From contig VWYX01000393.1 in NCBI GenBank assembly GCA_013396525.1, positions 248,001-312,000 of the forward strand: DNA of 64,000 nucleotides, read 5' to 3'. Numbering within the stretch: position 1 is the first letter of the stretch; every line of letters begins with the position of its first letter. This DNA comes from Chaetorhynchus papuensis (lineage: Eukaryota; Chordata; Aves; Passeriformes; Rhipiduridae). Shown here piece after piece: positions 61,201 through 64,000 of this stretch. The notes under the pieces are model-generated. The model was not told the DNA's origin. It searched no databases and saw only the letters and a list, made by a program, of their open reading frames with translations. The position numbers and the translations under genes were made by a program.

Positions 61201-62176
61201 AGACTGTCCTGACATATCACCTTAAACCCTCTATGAGGAGTCTCTGATGTTGACCAGCATCTACAAAGGCACGCTCAAAATACTACTCACCACACTTCTA
61301 AGATGGAAGGTTCTTCCTGAATTGGCTTCCATGCTAAGGGCACCAATCCCTGTCTCCTGAATCATTCACACAACTCATGACTTGAAAATTTTGTGCCAAT
61401 GGAAACTGAAACCCCAAAAGCTTTCCGTTCTTGTGACAGAGCTGAACCAATCGGAAAGGACTGATTCAATATCCAGAGCTCATGATGAGTTCTGCCAGTC
61501 CAATGTCCCTGAGTGGGCATTAGAAAAGGCCATCATCAGCAGAGATTTAAGTGTTTGCCGAAAACTTGGTGTTGGAAAATGTCCTGAACGTGCCATACCA
61601 GTGACGGCAACTCTGTATGAGCGAAGTTGGCAAATCGTTGTGCTCTGAACTTTGAGGGTGCTCTTTACTGGTTTCCTACATTCATGGGAGTTCACTGTGA
61701 AAACAGTAAGGGTATCCAACCCTCATTAAGCACTTTGATGTGACAGGGAAAACTGATGGACTTGTTTACATGTGATAACAGAATCATTTGAAATCCACCA
61801 GACCTCCAAATTTAGATCTGATGTACATGTAGGGACAGTTTATACCAAGCCTGATTTTAGCTGATGTAAACTTAGTCAACTTCTTTTGAATTTTTATGAC
61901 CAAAACCAGAAGCCAACACTGGTTTAAGTCAGTTGGTTTCTATTTGCACATAAAATGATGCAGCCTTATTTTGTTGACAAAGTCAGATGTGATGGGTAGG
62001 TCAAGGAGGCTATTATTCATACCCCGGCATAGGAAAAAGTGTGGGAGACTTTTGTCCCAGTGAAAAGCTACAACTTACAAAAGCCTTCAAAACAGAGCTG
62101 CAGAAACGTGAGACTCAATGCAACCTTTTGAGACTTCAAATGTTTTGGAAATTGCTTTCATTGTTTTCCATTTTTC

Positions 62177-62200
62177 TAAACATTGTTCTAAACATTGTTC
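62177..62200 (+). repeat. 12-bp perfect tandem duplication
   Basis: TAAACATTGTTC occurs twice head to tail with no mismatch, followed by TAA. Each unit boundary creates a TGTTCT steroid-receptor half-site (62184-62189 and 62196-62201). Confidence 0.9.
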
Positions 62201-62814
62201 TAATCCCCTCTGCAGCCTCTGCACAGATGAGGACCTAAAAAACAAAATGCATTAGGTAGCTTGTGGGAAGTCTACAACCATGTTCTAGACCAGATGACTC
62301 CAGAAGAGTTCGAGATAAACTTCAGATCCATGTCCAAACTTAGAACACCTGCAAAACAGTCTGAATTCTAGTATTGCTTCATAAGAAAGTCAAAGGAAAC
62401 TCTCTGTAGCAAAAAAGAGAGAGACTGGCATTTTGGAAATTACAGACGAAAGACTTAAGAACTTCTTTTCATGCAGATGAGCCCTGTCTGAGGTACTAAG
62501 GGTCACCATGCCATATTCCCACCTAAGAGTAACACAAAATTAGTAAATTGCTATGGGGAAACAATATTAATATCTCATTTTACAGTCTTACTTGTGCTGC
62601 ATATTGTTCTGTTCTTCCCTGTCCCCAGAGCACAAGAACGAAGCATCTGCACACACTGATGTCCTAAGAGTTTGGGCAGTATTTACTCAGCTAGACCTCT
62701 AGCCAAGCTGATGTCAGTTGGAGCATCTTCTCATCAACCTATTGAGATGTGAGCCATTATGTGTCACAATTAGACCATGCTCCAAAACATCATCCTGTGA
62801 AACATTTGTTCTTC

Positions 62815-62829
62815 TGAACAAATTGTTCT
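62815..62829. promoter_or_regulatory. Steroid-receptor-type palindrome (GRE/ARE-like)
   Basis: TGAACA-AAT-TGTTCT fits the 15-bp glucocorticoid/androgen receptor consensus AGAACAnnnTGTTCT at 11 of 12 specified bases (T replaces the first A). Additional half-sites lie at 62807-62812 (TGTTCT) and 62846-62851 (AGAACA). Motif match only; occupancy unknown. Confidence 0.4.
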
Positions 62830-64000
62830 GCAATTTTTCTAGGCTAGAACAGCTCTTGTAATCAGACCTTTGCTGGATGCACACCATTCCTGCTTGCTGC
62901 CTAACAGCTGTTATTCATAGTACCAGGGCTTCTGTCACTTAAAAAGGACTCAAGGCCACAGGTCAGCCACCTTGTCTTCCCTGAAAGTTGTGCTGCAAAG
63001 GGCAATAGGCAGCAAGACTGTATGTGAACACCTTGCAATTGTACAAAACAGAAGGAAGGGAGTCTGGTAGACTTGGAACAGCTTAGTTATGGCTCTTCAT
63101 CCAATGTCCTGCTGTAATCAGAACAAAGAAATAATAGAAAACCCACCGAGATCCCAAGACTAATTGGCTTTCTATGAAGTATTGTTTTTGTTTAAAAGAC
63201 CAAGCCAAACTTCGATCAATGGGCCTTACGAACAAAAAGCCCTTTACTCATGAGCAGGCATGACCAGAGCTAGCTCAGGGCAGAGATCCCCAACCCCAGA
63301 GCAGCAATGTCCCTCTGCCCTAAGTTTGGGGGTGGCCCCTTTTCCAAAGTCTGTCTCTGACCCTCCTGCTGAGGCTCCTAAAACTTGCATTATCGGTGTG
63401 GTTTTTTGCCTAAGCCCTCAAGAAAGTGTGTGACTCTTCCCTGCGTGAGTGAACAGAGCAGTTTCCATTCCTCACTCAGTTTAGAGAGTGACAAACTTTC
63501 GCTAGGAACTGGCCATGTCACTGACACAGACCTTCCTGCTCTCCTCAGCCACCCTTCTGGCAGAGGGATGCCATGGAGACGGCAATGCACCAGCTGTGCA
63601 CATCTGCACCGCACACGCTCCACTTCCTTCACCTTTTGAATTCTGCCTGTGAAGAAATAGTAGAAATAAAACTGACCATGAGCAACCTCCATCCTTCACT
63701 CCCCTCCCCTTCTTGTTGCCTTGCATGGAAATTGAGTATACACAGAATAAGAGGTTATCGTGGTTTTAGCATCAGTAGTGGCCTGATGGAACTACACAAG
63801 CACAGCACACTGAAGCCTGTGCTTTGCCATTTTATCTTTAGAAGAAGACAACAGTTTTAGGCATCTACAGCCAAACAGTAGAGTTTTTTCAAATGTCCCA
63901 CCCACACATCCACTGTTATTGTAGCTGTACCTTCCCCAGTCCTGCCCTTCCACCATACCTTCCTCCCTCCTCTAAACACAGACATCAGATTTGCCAGTGT

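Larger units (their letters stand above)
48926..64000 (-). other. LPP: LPP intron upstream of the LIM1 exon (partial)
   Basis: Phase-1 intron running off the right edge of the window. The preceding LPP exon, which should encode the linker just before LIM1, was searched for on the minus strand and not found. The segment is richer in old repeats than the rest of the window (MIR-like at 51.4, 53.3, 54.35 and 56.3 kb; CR1 at 53.75 and 56.85 kb). It also holds the CpG-rich block with a strong minus-strand splice acceptor at 57.3-57.95 kb and a cluster of steroid-receptor-type half-sites at 62.18-62.85 kb. Confidence 0.85.

Noticed and set aside
1..64000. CRISPR arrays, bacterial operons, phage or endogenous retrovirus genes
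   Set aside because: No regularly spaced repeats, ribosome-binding sites with tandem genes, LTR pairs or gag/pol/env-like frames are visible; the window is spliced vertebrate DNA.

Overview
This window is vertebrate nuclear DNA, almost certainly from a bird. It contains three internal exons of LPP (lipoma-preferred partner, a zyxin-family LIM protein), all on the minus strand, set in very long introns. The exons are separated by kilobases, are bounded by GT/AG splice sites and join in matching phase, so the DNA is eukaryotic. The bird-type assignment rests on a CR1 LINE 3' end with ATTCTATGA-type terminal repeats, a reverse-oriented older CR1 fragment, low interspersed-repeat density, several ancient MIR/CORE-SINE-like remnants, and no Alu, B1/B2 or L1 sequence that I can see. 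A crocodilian or turtle is not strictly excluded.

Layout, read in the LPP direction (high to low coordinates). 64000-48926 is the intron upstream of LIM1. 48925-48756 is the LIM1 exon. 48755-10723 is a 38-kb intron. 10722-10544 is the LIM2 exon. 10543-7486 is a 3.1-kb intron. 7485-7365 is the exon for the first half of LIM3. 7364-1 is the start of the last intron. The final exon (second half of LIM3, C-terminus and 3' UTR) and the N-terminal proline-rich exons lie outside the window. The three exons splice in frame (phase 0 between LIM1 and LIM2, phase 2 between LIM2 and LIM3) into 156 contiguous residues.

The rest is non-coding. It holds eroded CR1 and MIR-like repeats, simple repeats, G-runs able to form quadruplexes, a local duplication near 14.9/15.9 kb, and several AT-rich, repeat-free, CpG-retaining blocks that look like conserved regulatory DNA. 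The signals most worth checking are: (1) a CpG-rich block at 57.3-57.95 kb next to a very strong minus-strand 3' splice site that defines a 37-nt candidate exon; (2) a 60-codon minus-strand stretch at 24.77-24.95 kb with strong three-base GC periodicity ending at a GTAAGT donor; (3) a near-perfect steroid-receptor palindrome at 62.82 kb among further half-sites; (4) an enhancer-like block at 8.76-9.06 kb. I see no bacterial, viral, CRISPR or defence-type system. Most open reading frames longer than 60 codons here look like chance ORFs in introns.
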